Counted from the stretch's first letter, positions 1-8,564 are shown. The stretch is 64,000 nt of DNA from Pseudomonas sp. HOU2 (GCF_040729435.1 NZ_CP160398.1:5003001-5067000), one strand, 5' to 3'. The notes: generated by a model from the letters alone, not told the origin. Program-made: numbers and translations.

Positions 1-600
1 GCGCAGGTTGCTGACGTGCATGTCGAGGCTGCGGTCGTACAGGGTCAGCTTGCGGCCGAGGGCCAGTTGCGCCAGTTCCTGTTTGTCCAGCGGCTCGCCG
101 GGCTGCTTGAGCAGTGCTTCGAGCAGGCGGCTTTCGGAAACGGTGAGGGTCAGTTCTTTCTCGTCGATGCTGACCACGCCGCGCACCGGGCTGAAGCTCA
201 GATCGCCCAGTTCGAGCTGGGTCGACACAGCGGCCGGATGGCTGCGGCGCAGCACGGCGCGCAGGCGCGCGGTGAGTTCACGCGGATCGCAGGGTTTGGC
301 CAGGTAATCGTCGGCGCCCAATTCCAGACCGAGAATGCGATCCAGTGGTTCGCCCCGGGCCGAGAGCATCAGCACCGGCAGATCGGCGTGTTCGCTGCGC
401 AACTGCTTGAGCAGTTCCAGACCACTGCCGTCGGGCAGCATCACGTCCAGCACCACCGCCGCCGGGGCGGATTCGGCCAACGCCTTGCGCGCGCTCTGGC
501 CATCATGGCAGGCGCGTACCTGGAAGCCTTCCTGGCTCAACCAGCTACTCAGGAGTTCGCACAACTCCTGGTCATCATCAATCAGTAACAGCTCGCTCAT
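1..600 (-). CDS. cpxR: CpxR-type OmpR-family response regulator, C-terminus cut by window edge
   Basis: The 200 visible residues hold a receiver domain followed by the start of an OmpR/PhoB winged helix. The acidic pocket (IDDDQE near the N-terminus), the phosphoacceptor Asp at about residue 52 (VVLDVMLPDG) and the conserved Lys (YLAKPCDP, about residue 102) are all present. The protein would be phosphorylated by a partner sensor kinase lying beyond the window and would bind DNA through the winged helix. It starts 7 bases after the stop of the small membrane protein gene on the same strand, so the two are probably co-transcribed. The cpxR name rests on gene order (regulator, small coiled-coil protein, YciI, YciB, PHP protein), which I recall from P. 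aeruginosa; the family assignment is firm, the exact orthology less so. Confidence 0.85.
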   Translation of the reverse strand, partial: MSELLLIDDDQELCELLSSWLSQEGFQVRACHDGQSARKALAESAPAAVVLDVMLPDGSGLELLKQLRSEHADLPVLMLSARGEPLDRILGLELGADDYLAKPCDPRELTARLRAVLRRSHPAAVSTQLELGDLSFSPVRGVVSIDEKELTLTVSESRLLEALLKQPGEPLDKQELAQLALGRKLTLYDRSLDMHVSNLR

Positions 601-607
601 GACTCAC

Positions 608-1018
608 TCAATTTAGCCATTGCCGACGTTTTCGGCTTGCTCCACTGGCAAAGATACCGCACAGCAGCGCCAATAGCGCTACCCCGGCGCCGGTGACGAA
701 CCATTGCTGCTGTTCGGTCAACAGTCGTGGCAAGGGGCTTGCCTGGGCTTCCTTGAGTTGCAGCTTCAGGCGCTGGTTCTCCTGACGCAACCGGGCGAGC
801 TGGGCGCTTTCGCGGGTGTTGTCGGCATTTTGCAGTTGTTTGCTCAATTCTTCCCGCTGCTGCTCGCTGGCCTTCAGGCGCTGCTGCAGTTCGGTAATCT
901 GACTGCCGGCACTTAACGACAATGGCGTGGAGCTGCCGCTTTCGGTGGTTTCCTCACCATGGGCGGGTGCCATGATCGTCAACGTGACCCACATCAGACA
1001 CAACGGACCTTTGCGCAT
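608..1018 (-). CDS. small exported coiled-coil protein with C-terminal membrane anchor
   Basis: This 136-residue protein has a hydrophobic N-terminus (MRKGPLCLMWVTLTIMAPAHG) that looks like a signal peptide. A Gln/Glu/Leu-rich coiled coil follows (about residues 40-95, QRLKASEQQREELSKQLQ...), then one membrane span near the C-terminus (GAGVALLALLCGIFASG) and a basic tail (SRKRRQW). The layout, periplasmic coiled coil plus C-terminal anchor, resembles the end of YgiM-type SH3/anchor proteins, but I see no SH3 domain. Relatives are sometimes labelled translation initiation factor 2, which nothing here supports. It sits directly upstream of the CpxR-type regulator, so an envelope-stress role is possible. 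I chose the ATG at 1018; in-frame upstream sequence runs into a REP repeat and is not coding. Confidence 0.65.
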   Translation of the reverse strand: MRKGPLCLMWVTLTIMAPAHGEETTESGSSTPLSLSAGSQITELQQRLKASEQQREELSKQLQNADNTRESAQLARLRQENQRLKLQLKEAQASPLPRLLTEQQQWFVTGAGVALLALLCGIFASGASRKRRQWLN

Positions 1019-1167
1019 TGCGATTCCTGCTTGCAAATGGATATTGGGCAGGTTGTCGGCAGGCAAACGAGAATAATGAGCGATTGAGAGTGGGGAGAAG
1101 CGGGAAGGTTCAGTGTCAGAGGCAATGTCGAGCGTGGTGAGTTGAACAATTTGAGCTTGGGGAGTCA

Positions 1168-1276
1168 TTGTGGCGAGGGAGCTTGCTCCCGCTGGGGCGG
1201 AAGCGCCCCCCGCTTTCCAGCTCATAGGCAATGAGACTGCTGCGCAGTCCAGCGGGAGCAAGCTCCCTCGCCACAA
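1168..1276. repeat. inverted pair of REP elements (class GTGGCGAGGGAGC)
   Basis: Two 28-base arms, 1168-1195 and 1249-1276, are perfect reverse complements. Each is itself palindromic around GGGAGCTTGCTCCC. This is the P. fluorescens REP doublet layout, placed between two genes of the minus strand. The same class recurs at 19565-19699. Confidence 0.9.
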
Positions 1277-1296
1277 AGTCCCTCGATATTCCTTGG

Positions 1297-1596
1297 TTAC
1301 GGCAAGACTTGCTTGAACGGCTTGACGGTCACGTTGGCGTACACGCCGGCGGCAATGTACGGATCGGCGTCGGCCCAGGCCTGGGCGGCGCTGAGGGAGT
1401 CGAATTCGGCGACGATCAGGCTGCCAGTGAAACCCGCAGCGCCCGGATCATTGCTGTCGACCGCCGGGTGCGGGCCGGCCAGTACGATGCGGCCTTCGCC
1501 CTTGAGCACTTGCAGGCGTTCGAGGTGGGCCGGGCGCGCGGCGAGGCGGGCTTCGAGCGAGTTGGCGACGTCGGTGGCAATGATTGCGTAGAGCAT
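1297..1596 (-). CDS. YciI family protein
   Basis: This 99-residue protein starts [18 protein letters not shown] and fits the YciI-like ferredoxin-fold family in length and pattern. The conserved central segment around [10 protein letters not shown] carries the His and Asp proposed as active-site residues in the family. The biological role of these small proteins is not established; some relatives are dehydrochlorinase-like enzymes. The ATG lies one base after the stop of yciB on the same strand, so translational coupling with the membrane protein is likely. I rejected an upstream in-frame start that would extend back into yciB. Confidence 0.85.
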   Translation of the reverse strand: MLYAIIATDVANSLEARLAARPAHLERLQVLKGEGRIVLAGPHPAVDSNDPGAAGFTGSLIVAEFDSLSAAQAWADADPYIAAGVYANVTVKPFKQVLP

Positions 1597-1597
1597 G

Positions 1598-2194
1598 TCA
1601 GTCCTCGGTTTTTGGCGTTGTGGTATCGGCGTCATGCAGATGGCGGGACAGGTAGATGCCCTGACCGACCAGGAACAGCACGGTCATGCCCAGGCTGCCG
1701 AACACCTTGAAGTCGACCCAGATGCTCTGGAAGGTGAATGCCACGAACAGGTTGGCAGCGCCGCAGAACAGGAAAAAGGCGATCCAGGCGATGTTCAGGC
1801 GGGTCCAGACCGGATCCGGCAGGGTCAGCGCGTGGCCCATGATGCGTTTGATCAGCAGGCGGTCACCGATGAAGTGGCTGCCGATGAAGGCCAGGGCGAA
1901 CAGCCAGTTGACCACCGGGGCCTTCCATTTGAGGAAGGTCTCGCTGTGGAAGGCCAGGGTCAGGCTGCCGAACACCAGGCAGGCGATCAGGGTCAGCCAT
2001 TGGCTCTTTCCCAGCTTGCGCTGTTTGATGAACAACGCGCCGTAGACCACCAGGGAGCTGATGATCAGCATCGCCGTGGCGCTGTAGATACCGCCTACAG
2101 TCACTTGATGGCCAGCGATGTCGACGACCCGTGGATCCAGTTTGTAAACGATGAAAAACAGCAGAAGCGGGATGAAATCGATGAATTGTTTCAC
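1598..2194 (-). CDS. yciB: YciB / septation protein A family inner membrane protein
   Basis: The 198-residue product begins (GTG) with [18 protein letters not shown], the hallmark N-terminus of the YciB/IspZ family, and contains about five strongly hydrophobic segments. E. coli YciB is an inner membrane protein that interacts with cell elongation and division factors and affects envelope integrity; loss in Shigella disturbs septation. I chose the GTG at 2194 by family N-terminus because the Shine-Dalgarno match upstream is weak; a TTG at 2233 would add 13 residues. It is the first gene of a yciB-yciI unit and is divergent from the PHP-domain gene. Confidence 0.88.
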   Translation of the reverse strand: MKQFIDFIPLLLFFIVYKLDPRVVDIAGHQVTVGGIYSATAMLIISSLVVYGALFIKQRKLGKSQWLTLIACLVFGSLTLAFHSETFLKWKAPVVNWLFALAFIGSHFIGDRLLIKRIMGHALTLPDPVWTRLNIAWIAFFLFCGAANLFVAFTFQSIWVDFKVFGSLGMTVLFLVGQGIYLSRHLHDADTTTPKTED

Positions 2195-2281
2195 AGTGAG
2201 AGCCAGAAGCTGGATGTGGCGGCATAATAACAAACATATGGGCGCGCGATAGCGCCAGCTGATTTGAGGTTACAACTCCCC

Positions 2282-3145
2282 GTGAATGTTGATTTGCACT
2301 GCCACAGCACGGCCTCCGATGGCGCCTTGGCGCCTGCGGTTCTGGTTGCGCGTGCGTTCGAAAACGGCGTGCGAGTCCTGGCGTTGACCGATCACGACAC
2401 CCTCGAAGGCCTCGCCGAAGCGCGCACGGCTGCCGAGGCGCTGGGCATGCAACTGGTCAATGGCGTCGAGCTGTCCTGCACCTGGGGCGGCGCGACCATT
2501 CATGTGCTGGGCTATGGTTTCGACGTCAACGCCGCGCCATTGGTCGAGGCCATCGCCAAGTTGCACGATGGTCGCTGGCTGCGGTCGGAAGAAATAAGCC
2601 GCAAGCTCGCCCTTAAAGGCATGCCCGGAGCCCTCGACGGCGCTCGGCAGATCCAGCAGGAACTGGGCGACAGCGGCAACGCCCCGGCCCGTCCGCATTT
2701 TGCCGACTGGATGGTGCGTGAAGGTTTTGTAAAGGATCGCGCCGAAGCATTCCGCAAATGGCTCGGCGCCGGCAAGCTGGGTGACGTCAAGCAGCACTGG
2801 CCGACCCTGGAAGACACCGTCGGCACCCTGCGTGCCGCCGGGGCGTGGGTCAGTCTGGCGCATCCCTGGCATTACGATTTCACCCGCAGCAAGCGCCGAA
2901 AGCTGATTGCCGACTATATTCAAGCGGGCGGGCATGCAATCGAAGTGGTCAATGGCCATCAGCCTGCGGAACAGGTCGGCAGCCTGGCAATCCTTGCCCG
3001 CGAGTTCGGTCTGCTGGTCAGCGCCGGCAGTGATTTCCATGGCCCTGGAGGCTGGTCCGAAATTGGCCAGTACCGGCCGGTTCCCGAGGACCTTCCACCC
3101 CTGTGGTGTCGGTTCAAACATGACACAGTTATTGCCGCCGTCTGA
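2282..3145 (+). CDS. PHP-domain phosphoesterase, RNase AM (YciV/TrpH) family
   Basis: This 287-residue protein carries the PHP metal-binding signature from its first residues: VDLHCHSTASDG, then LTDHDTLEG, GVELSC, LAHPWHY and GSDFHGPG. These supply the His and Asp ligands of the trinuclear metal site. The E. coli homologue (YciV, RNase AM) is a 5'-3' exonuclease that trims 5' ends of ribosomal RNA and also acts on 3',5'-bisphosphonucleotides. I placed the start at the GTG at 2282, preceded by TGAGGT at suitable spacing, rather than the TTG at 2264. The gene leads a tight plus-strand run into the YrdC-family gene, scpA and scpB. Confidence 0.88.
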   Translation: MNVDLHCHSTASDGALAPAVLVARAFENGVRVLALTDHDTLEGLAEARTAAEALGMQLVNGVELSCTWGGATIHVLGYGFDVNAAPLVEAIAKLHDGRWLRSEEISRKLALKGMPGALDGARQIQQELGDSGNAPARPHFADWMVREGFVKDRAEAFRKWLGAGKLGDVKQHWPTLEDTVGTLRAAGAWVSLAHPWHYDFTRSKRRKLIADYIQAGGHAIEVVNGHQPAEQVGSLAILAREFGLLVSAGSDFHGPGGWSEIGQYRPVPEDLPPLWCRFKHDTVIAAV

Positions 3146-3158
3146 ACAGGTAGAAAAC

Positions 3159-3788
3159 GTGAGTCAATTTTTCCAGATCCATCCGGAAAACCCGCAAGCG
3201 CGCCTGATCAAACAGGCGGTCGAGATCATCCGCAAAGGCGGGGTGGTGATTTATCCCACGGACTCTTCCTACGCCATCGGTTGCCAGATCGGCGACAAGA
3301 CTGCCATCGAGCGCGTGCGCCGTCTGCGTCAGCTCGACGAGAAGCACAACTTCGCGCTGATCTGCAGTGACCTGTCGCAATTGGGCAACTACGCCAAGAT
3401 CGACACCGGCACTTTCCGCATTCTCAAGGCGCATCTGCCGGGGCCTTACACCTTTATCCTCAACGCCACCCGCGAAGTGCCACGGCTGTTGCTGCATCCA
3501 AAAAAACGCACCATCGGCCTGCGGGTGCCGAGCCATCCGATTGCCCTGGCGTTGCTGGCCGAACTCGGCGAGCCGCTGATGAGCGTGACCTTGATCATGC
3601 CCGGCGACGAAGACCCGCTGAGTGATCCGTACGAAATGCGCCAATTGCTCGAACATCAGGTAGACCTGATCATCGACGGCGGTTTTGGCGGGATCAAGGC
3701 GTCCACCGTGATTGACCTGCCCGGCGACGACCCGGAAGTGATCCGCGTCGGTTGCGGCGACCCCGCGCCGTTCATGGTCGAGGCCTGA
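3159..3788 (+). CDS. YrdC/Sua5/YciO family protein (threonylcarbamoyl-AMP synthase-like)
   Basis: The 209-residue product contains the YrdC fold: GGVVIYPTDSSYAIGC near residue 30, the PGPYTFILNA segment, KKRTIGLRVPSHP and the C-terminal STVIDL. This family binds dsRNA/tRNA and includes TsaC/Sua5 enzymes that make threonylcarbamoyl-AMP for the t6A37 modification of tRNA. The sequence looks closest to the YciO branch, whose cellular substrate is less certain; a main tsaC probably lies elsewhere. The GTG start at 3159 follows GAACAGG by a normal distance. Its TGA directly abuts the scpA ATG. Confidence 0.88.
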   Translation: MSQFFQIHPENPQARLIKQAVEIIRKGGVVIYPTDSSYAIGCQIGDKTAIERVRRLRQLDEKHNFALICSDLSQLGNYAKIDTGTFRILKAHLPGPYTFILNATREVPRLLLHPKKRTIGLRVPSHPIALALLAELGEPLMSVTLIMPGDEDPLSDPYEMRQLLEHQVDLIIDGGFGGIKASTVIDLPGDDPEVIRVGCGDPAPFMVEA

Positions 3789-4610
3789 ATGTCCGCAGTG
3801 GAAACCGTTGTCGATCCCCAGGCCGGCGCCCAGCAGGAACTGCCGTTTGCCATGGTCTATGGCCAGGCGGTCACGGAAATGCCGCTGGACCTGTACATCC
3901 CGCCGGATGCACTGGAAGTGTTTCTCGAAGCCTTCGAAGGCCCGCTTGACCTGCTGCTGTACCTGATCCGCAAACAGAACATCAACATCCTCGACATCCC
4001 GGTGGCGGAAATCACCCGCCAGTACATGGGCTATGTCGAGTTGATGCAGTCGGTGCGCCTGGAACTGGCCGCCGAATACCTGGTAATGGCCGCGATGCTG
4101 GCCGAGATCAAGTCGCGGATGCTCCTGCCGCGCGCCGAAACCGTCGAAGACGAAGAGGACGACCCGCGCGCCGAACTGATCCGTCGCCTGCAGGAATACG
4201 AGCGCTTCAAGGCTGCCGCCGAAGGCATCGACGGCTTGAGCCGGGTCGGTCGCGACGTGGTCGTGCCCAAACTCGACGCCCCGGAAGCCCGGGCGCGCAA
4301 GCTGCTGCCGGACGTGGCGCTGGAAGAGATTTTGATGTCCATGGCCGAAGTGCTGCGCCGGGGCGATATGTTCGAGAGCCACCAGGTCAGCCGCGAGGCA
4401 CTGTCGACCCGCGAGCGCATGAGCGATGTGCTGGAACGGCTCAAGGGCGGTGGTTTTGTGCCGTTCGTCGAGCTGTTCACTGCCGAGGAAGGTCGCTTGG
4501 GTGTGGTGGTGACCTTTATGGCGATCCTTGAGCTGGTCAAGGAATCCTTGGTCGAGCTGGTGCAGAATGAGCCGTTCGCCGCGATCCACGTGCGAGCCCG
4601 AGCCGAATAA
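3789..4610 (+). CDS. scpA: segregation and condensation protein ScpA
   Basis: The 273-residue protein is the kleisin subunit of the bacterial SMC-ScpAB condensin. The diagnostic segment FEGPLDLLLYLIRKQNINILDIPVAEITRQY lies near residue 50, followed by the helical AEYLVMAAMLAEIKSRMLLP and the acidic linker EDEEDDPRAEL. The C-terminal winged helix (FVPFVELFTAEEGRLGVVVTFMAILELVKE) would bind the SMC head. A roughly 45-residue N-terminal extension precedes the conserved part, as I recall in other pseudomonads. It begins right at the stop of the YrdC-family gene and is followed after 11 bases by scpB. Confidence 0.95.
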   Translation: MSAVETVVDPQAGAQQELPFAMVYGQAVTEMPLDLYIPPDALEVFLEAFEGPLDLLLYLIRKQNINILDIPVAEITRQYMGYVELMQSVRLELAAEYLVMAAMLAEIKSRMLLPRAETVEDEEDDPRAELIRRLQEYERFKAAAEGIDGLSRVGRDVVVPKLDAPEARARKLLPDVALEEILMSMAEVLRRGDMFESHQVSREALSTRERMSDVLERLKGGGFVPFVELFTAEEGRLGVVVTFMAILELVKESLVELVQNEPFAAIHVRARAE

Positions 4611-4621
4611 CGAGTCGAAAC

Positions 4622-5593
4622 ATGAACCTGACTGAACCCCGCGAGCTGGCGCCCCTGCTTGAAGCCTTTCTGTTGGCCTCGGGAAAACCGCAATCGCTTG
4701 AACGCCTCTACGAACTGTTCGAAGAGGGCGAGCGCCCCGAACCGCCGGTCTTCAAGAAAGCCCTGAGCCTGCTGGCCAAGTCCTGCGAGGGCCGCGCGTT
4801 CGAGCTCAAGGAAGTCGCCTCCGGCTACCGCTTGCAGATCCGCGAGAAGTTTTCGCCGTGGGTCGGGCGTTTGTGGGAAGAGCGTCCGCAGCGCTATTCC
4901 CGTGCGCTGCTGGAAACCATGGCGCTGATCGCCTATCGCCAGCCGATCACTCGCGGCGAGATCGAAGACGTGCGGGGCGTGGCGGTCAACACCAACATCG
5001 TCAAGACGCTGATCGAGCGCGAGTGGATCCGCATCGTCGGTTACCGCGACGTGCCGGGCAAACCGGCGATGTTCGCCACCACCAAGGCGTTTCTCGATCA
5101 CTTCAACCTGAAGAACCTCGAAGACCTGCCGCCGCTGGCCGAACTGCGCGAGATGGAAACCGAGCCAGTCCTCGATTTCGACGACGCGCCAGTGCCGCAG
5201 GGCCTGCAGGAACAGGTCGACGCCAGCGCCGAGCCGGAAGAGCCGAAGGAAGAAACCAGCTTCCATACGCTGTTGCTGGAACTGGACAGCATGGAGGAGG
5301 GGATCAAGACCGACTTCGATGATCTGTTGCGCGATGCCGCGGATGGCGAAGCGTCGACGACTGAGCCGGAAGTCGAGACCGTCGAGCCGGCGGTTGAAGT
5401 TGAACTCGAGACCGAGCCAGAGGCCGAACCGGAAGAGGACATTCTTGGCGTCGCCGAAGCCCGGGAAAAACTCCTGGCCGCTGTCGCCGCGCTCGAACAA
5501 TCGGTGCCTGAACCCGAGCTGAGCGAAGAAGAAGCCGAAGCCCGCGCCCTGGCCGAAGCGATCGAGGCCGAACGCCGCGAGTTCGAGGACTGA
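4622..5593 (+). CDS. scpB: segregation and condensation protein ScpB with long acidic tail
   Basis: Residues 1-180 form the usual ScpB pair of winged helices, with the hallmark YSRALLETMALIAYRQPITRGEIEDVRGVAVNTNIVKTLIERE. ScpB dimers bind the ScpA kleisin linker and tune SMC loading on the chromosome. The protein is 323 residues, against roughly 190-200 for compact ScpB proteins. The extra 140 residues are strongly acidic and low-complexity (runs such as EPEVETVEPAVEVELETEP), so probably disordered. The gene is 11 bases downstream of scpA and ends before a REP pair. Confidence 0.93.
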   Translation: MNLTEPRELAPLLEAFLLASGKPQSLERLYELFEEGERPEPPVFKKALSLLAKSCEGRAFELKEVASGYRLQIREKFSPWVGRLWEERPQRYSRALLETMALIAYRQPITRGEIEDVRGVAVNTNIVKTLIEREWIRIVGYRDVPGKPAMFATTKAFLDHFNLKNLEDLPPLAELREMETEPVLDFDDAPVPQGLQEQVDASAEPEEPKEETSFHTLLLELDSMEEGIKTDFDDLLRDAADGEASTTEPEVETVEPAVEVELETEPEAEPEEDILGVAEAREKLLAAVAALEQSVPEPELSEEEAEARALAEAIEAERREFED

Positions 5594-5620
5594 CAATCAA
5601 ATTTTCTGAACACTGACGAA

Positions 5621-5715
5621 CCCTGTGGGAGCGGGCTTGCCCGCGATTGCGGTGCATCAGACACAAATATGCTGGCTGACGCTCCGTCATCGCGGGCAAG
5701 CCCGCTCCCACAGGG
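5621..5715. repeat. inverted pair of REP elements (class GTGGGAGCGGGC)
   Basis: Perfect 27-base inverted arms lie at 5621-5647 and 5689-5715, each with a core palindrome GCGGGCTTGCCCGC. The pair sits between scpB and the DUF1289 gene. Confidence 0.9.
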
Positions 5716-5738
5716 ATCAATGTGTTCTGGAGAAAGGT

Positions 5739-5930
5739 ATGAGCTCGACAAAAGACCCCTGCATCAGCCTCTGCAAATTCACCGACGACATCTGCCTGGG
5801 CTGTGGCCGCAGCAAGCGCGAGATCCGTGCCTGGAAGAAACTCGACAAGGACGACAAGCGCACGGTACTGGCCGAAGCCGCGCTGCGCCTGATCAAACTC
5901 GGTGGTGCCGGTCGGCGGAAAAAGAAATAA
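5739..5930 (+). CDS. DUF1289 family small cysteine protein
   Basis: The 63-residue product has the DUF1289 pattern, with Cys residues in DPCISLCKF and DDICLGCGRS arranged like a small metal-binding knuckle, and a basic tail (GGAGRRKKK). GGAGAAAGGT directly precedes the ATG. The family function is unknown. The gene lies between a REP pair and rluB on the same strand. Confidence 0.85.
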   Translation: MSSTKDPCISLCKFTDDICLGCGRSKREIRAWKKLDKDDKRTVLAEAALRLIKLGGAGRRKKK

Positions 5931-6072
5931 GTCGCCCACCATCAGCTAGTCTCTGATGCGCGATGGCGCACATCCGCGTATGATTCGCGACCCTTCGGCG
6001 ATCCCTTCGCCCGAAAACCAGATTTCAATGCTTCAGGCGCCGCCTGAACAGACCACACCGGGAGGTGCCCAG

Positions 6073-7293
6073 ATGAGTGACATCAATCAGCAAGACGACC
6101 AGGAAATCGGCCCAGCAGGCGAAAAACTGCAGAAGGTCCTCGCCCGTATCGGCGTCGGCTCGCGCCGTGACGTCGAAGCCTGGATCAGCCAGGGCCGGAT
6201 CAAGGTCAATGGCAAAGACGCCACCCTCGGCCTGCGCGTCGACATGCACGACGCCATCACCATCGATGGCAAGGTGATCAAGCGCGAAGAGGCTGCCGAA
6301 TCAGTGCGCCGCGTTATCATGTACAACAAGCCCGATGGCGAGATCTGCACCCGTGACGACCCGGAAGGCCGTCCGACCGTGTTCGACAAGCTGCCGCGTC
6401 CGAAAGAAGGTCGCTGGATCAACATCGGTCGTCTCGACATCAACACCACCGGTCTGCTGATGTTCACCACTGACGGTGAGCTGGCCAACCGTCTGATGCA
6501 CCCGTCCTACGAAATGGATCGTGAGTACGCCGTGCGTGTACGCGGTGAAGTCGACGACGAAATGATCGAGCGCCTGAAGGCCGGCGTGGTACTGGAAGAC
6601 GGCCCTGCGCGTTTCACCGACATTCAACAGGCACCGGGCGGCGAAGGCTTCAACCACTGGTATCACTGCGTGGTGATGGAAGGCCGTAACCGTGAGGTTC
6701 GTCGTCTGTGGGAATCGCAAGGTCTGGTGGTCAGCCGTCTGAAGCGCGTGCGTTTCGGTCCGGTGTTCCTCAACTCCGACCTGCCGATGGGCCGCTGGCG
6801 CGAAATGAGCCAGTACGAAGTCGACGTGCTCAGCGCCGAAGTCGGCCTGACCCCGGTGGCGATGCCGCAACTCAACGCCAAGAGCAAGGACAAGCTGGAG
6901 CGTATGCAGCGCAAATCGTCGCGGCCGATGGCCAAGACCGAGCGCGTGCGTACCCTGCGTCCAGCCGCTGGCGCGCCGACCGGTCCGCGTCCGAGCCGTG
7001 AGCCGCAGATCGAAGGCGAGCGTCCTGGCCGCAAGCCGGTTGCCCGTGATGGCGAACGCGCACCGCGTCCGGCCAATGGTCGTACCGAGCGTGGCGAAGG
7101 TCGTGCGCCTGCCGGTCGTGGTACGCCAGTGGCGGATCGTCCTGCCGACACCACCAACAAGCGTCCGGCCAAGCCTGCAGCCAAGCGCCCGGGGATCAAA
7201 CTGGTCGACGGTGACAAGCCATCGGGCAAGCGCCGTGGCGCCCCGGCCGGCTCCGGTCAGCGCCCGGGTTTTGGTCGCAAGAAGCCGGAATAA
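6073..7293 (+). CDS. rluB: 23S rRNA pseudouridine(2605) synthase RluB
   Basis: The 406-residue protein has an N-terminal S4 RNA-binding domain (EKLQKVLARIGVGSRRDVEAWISQG, about residues 15-70). The RsuA/RluB catalytic domain follows, with the active-site motif GRLDINTTGLLMFTTDGELANRL carrying the catalytic Asp, and GRNREVRRLWESQG later on. It isomerises U2605 of 23S rRNA near the peptidyl transferase centre. From about residue 280 the protein continues as a basic Arg/Pro/Gly-rich tail ending GFGRKKPE, probably disordered and RNA-binding. The start at 6073 follows GGGAGGTGCCCAG; the upstream in-frame extension from 5956 is not needed. Confidence 0.93.
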   Translation: MSDINQQDDQEIGPAGEKLQKVLARIGVGSRRDVEAWISQGRIKVNGKDATLGLRVDMHDAITIDGKVIKREEAAESVRRVIMYNKPDGEICTRDDPEGRPTVFDKLPRPKEGRWINIGRLDINTTGLLMFTTDGELANRLMHPSYEMDREYAVRVRGEVDDEMIERLKAGVVLEDGPARFTDIQQAPGGEGFNHWYHCVVMEGRNREVRRLWESQGLVVSRLKRVRFGPVFLNSDLPMGRWREMSQYEVDVLSAEVGLTPVAMPQLNAKSKDKLERMQRKSSRPMAKTERVRTLRPAAGAPTGPRPSREPQIEGERPGRKPVARDGERAPRPANGRTERGEGRAPAGRGTPVADRPADTTNKRPAKPAAKRPGIKLVDGDKPSGKRRGAPAGSGQRPGFGRKKPE

Positions 7294-7331
7294 GGCAGCT
7301 GTGAGCTTTGAGCGGCAAGCTTCGAGCTAAA

Positions 7332-7369
7332 GCAAAAAAACGCCAACCGCAGGGTTGGCGTTTTTTTTC
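7332..7369. terminator. intrinsic terminator after rluB, likely bidirectional
   Basis: CGCCAACC (7341-7348), loop GCAG, then GGTTGGCG (7353-7360), followed by a run of eight T and preceded by seven A. It can therefore act for rluB and, on the other strand, for the unit ending at 7528. Confidence 0.9.
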
Positions 7370-7403
7370 GTCTGGCGAAAGGTATGTGGTGCTTTTGAGG
7401 GCC

Positions 7404-7499
7404 TCATCGCTGGCAAGCCAGCTCCCACATGGATCTGCGGTGTTCACAGGATTTATGCAGCGCAACAAAAACCTGTGGGAGCTGGCTTGCCAGCGATGA
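7404..7499. repeat. inverted pair of REP elements (class GTGGGAGCTGGC)
   Basis: Perfect 26-base inverted arms at 7404-7429 and 7474-7499 with core AGCTGGCTTGCCAGC. The pair lies between the convergent rluB and the NicX-like gene. Confidence 0.9.
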
Positions 7500-7527
7500 C
7501 GCCAATGCAGCCACCTAATATGCAGGA

Positions 7528-8493
7528 TCAGAACACAAACCGCCCGTCAAACACCGGCTTGTCATCCAGCGCCAAAACGCCGCCAGAAAAGATCAGGTCC
7601 AGGTGATGACTGCCTTTCGCGCCACCGCCGAGGCCCAGGTGCAGGCCGCAATGGCGCTCCTCGAACCCGGCGTTGCGCGCGTACAGATCTTTCACCCCTT
7701 CGTTGGTACCAATCCCCAGTTCCTCGATGCGCCGGTTCGACGGGTTGGCGTCCAGGTACTTGTTGAAATCATGCTCCAGCCCCGGCACATCGGTGGCGAT
7801 GCGGCTGATGGTCGAGTTCTCGATCCACAGTTCCAGTGGCGACTCCAGCACGCCGTACTTGCGGGCAAACGGGATGGTGCTGAGGAACGTGCCCTTGAAT
7901 TTCACATGGCCGTTGATGGCTTCGCTATGGGTGGCGATTTCGCCGGGGGCCAGGTCGAAGTTGCCGACGCCGTTGATGTCGGTCCATTTCTTGATGCTGC
8001 TCAGCGGCGTTTCAAACCAGGAACCGTGGTCGTCCTTGAAGCTCAGCGTCGTCGCTTGGGACATGCGCTGGATCAAGTGGCTGTTGAGCCCGGCGATACG
8101 CTGCGGGGTGACGCTGAAGGTGTCGTAGAAATAGTCGCCGTAATCCTTGAACAGCAGCGACTTCTTCCAGTTTTCCGCCATCACGCCTTGCAAGGCGCGA
8201 ACGAACTCCGGGCCGTCGGGGCGCGGGTTGGGCAGGGTGGAAGAGTCGTAGAAGAAAATGTACAGATCGCTGTCGGCAATCGCCGCGGTCAGCGTGGCGG
8301 TGCTTTCCAGATCAAGGCGTCTGGCGCTGAAGGTGAAGCGGGGATGATCGCCGGCCTGTTCGGCGATGGCGCCGGTCAGGGCTTCGTAATCGGCGGTGTG
8401 GCCGAGCAGTACCTTCGCCGAATCGAGACCGGCAAGGGCAGGGTGATGTTCGAGGTAGTAAAGGAAATGCGAGATCGCGCGGGGCTTATCCAT
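7528..8493 (-). CDS. M29 aminopeptidase / NicX-like metalloprotein of unknown function
   Basis: This 321-residue protein resembles the M29 aminopeptidase/NicX fold at its C-terminus. The run EELGIGTNEGV, the acidic-His pair in FEERHCGLHLGLGGG and the closing GSHHLDLIFSGG match the block that carries metal ligands in that family. The N-terminal half (residues 1-150) is much less recognisable and looks divergent. The ATG follows GGAGGACTC. It is the second gene of a two-gene unit, 71 bases after a 45-codon peptide gene. M29/NicX-like proteins have been linked to some RiPP pathways, so a role in binding or processing that peptide is an inference. Alternatives are a true aminopeptidase or a dioxygenase like NicX. 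No signal peptide or transporter gene is seen. Confidence 0.75.
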   Translation of the reverse strand: MDKPRAISHFLYYLEHHPALAGLDSAKVLLGHTADYEALTGAIAEQAGDHPRFTFSARRLDLESTATLTAAIADSDLYIFFYDSSTLPNPRPDGPEFVRALQGVMAENWKKSLLFKDYGDYFYDTFSVTPQRIAGLNSHLIQRMSQATTLSFKDDHGSWFETPLSSIKKWTDINGVGNFDLAPGEIATHSEAINGHVKFKGTFLSTIPFARKYGVLESPLELWIENSTISRIATDVPGLEHDFNKYLDANPSNRRIEELGIGTNEGVKDLYARNAGFEERHCGLHLGLGGGAKGSHHLDLIFSGGVLALDDKPVFDGRFVF

Positions 8494-8523
8494 GAGTCCT
8501 CCCTGACTGACCGTGAAGAAAGC

Positions 8524-8554
8524 GGCAGGCACGACCGGCCGGATCGTGCCTGCC
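8524..8554. other. strong hairpin between peptide gene and NicX-like gene
   Basis: GGCAGGCACGA (8524-8534) and TCGTGCCTGCC (8544-8554) form a perfect 11-bp stem around a 9-base loop. There is no T-run on either strand, so it is not a textbook terminator. It fits an mRNA processing or partial-attenuation structure that would give more peptide than enzyme, as often seen after precursor genes. Confidence 0.7.
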
Positions 8555-8564
8555 TGGGGATGTC

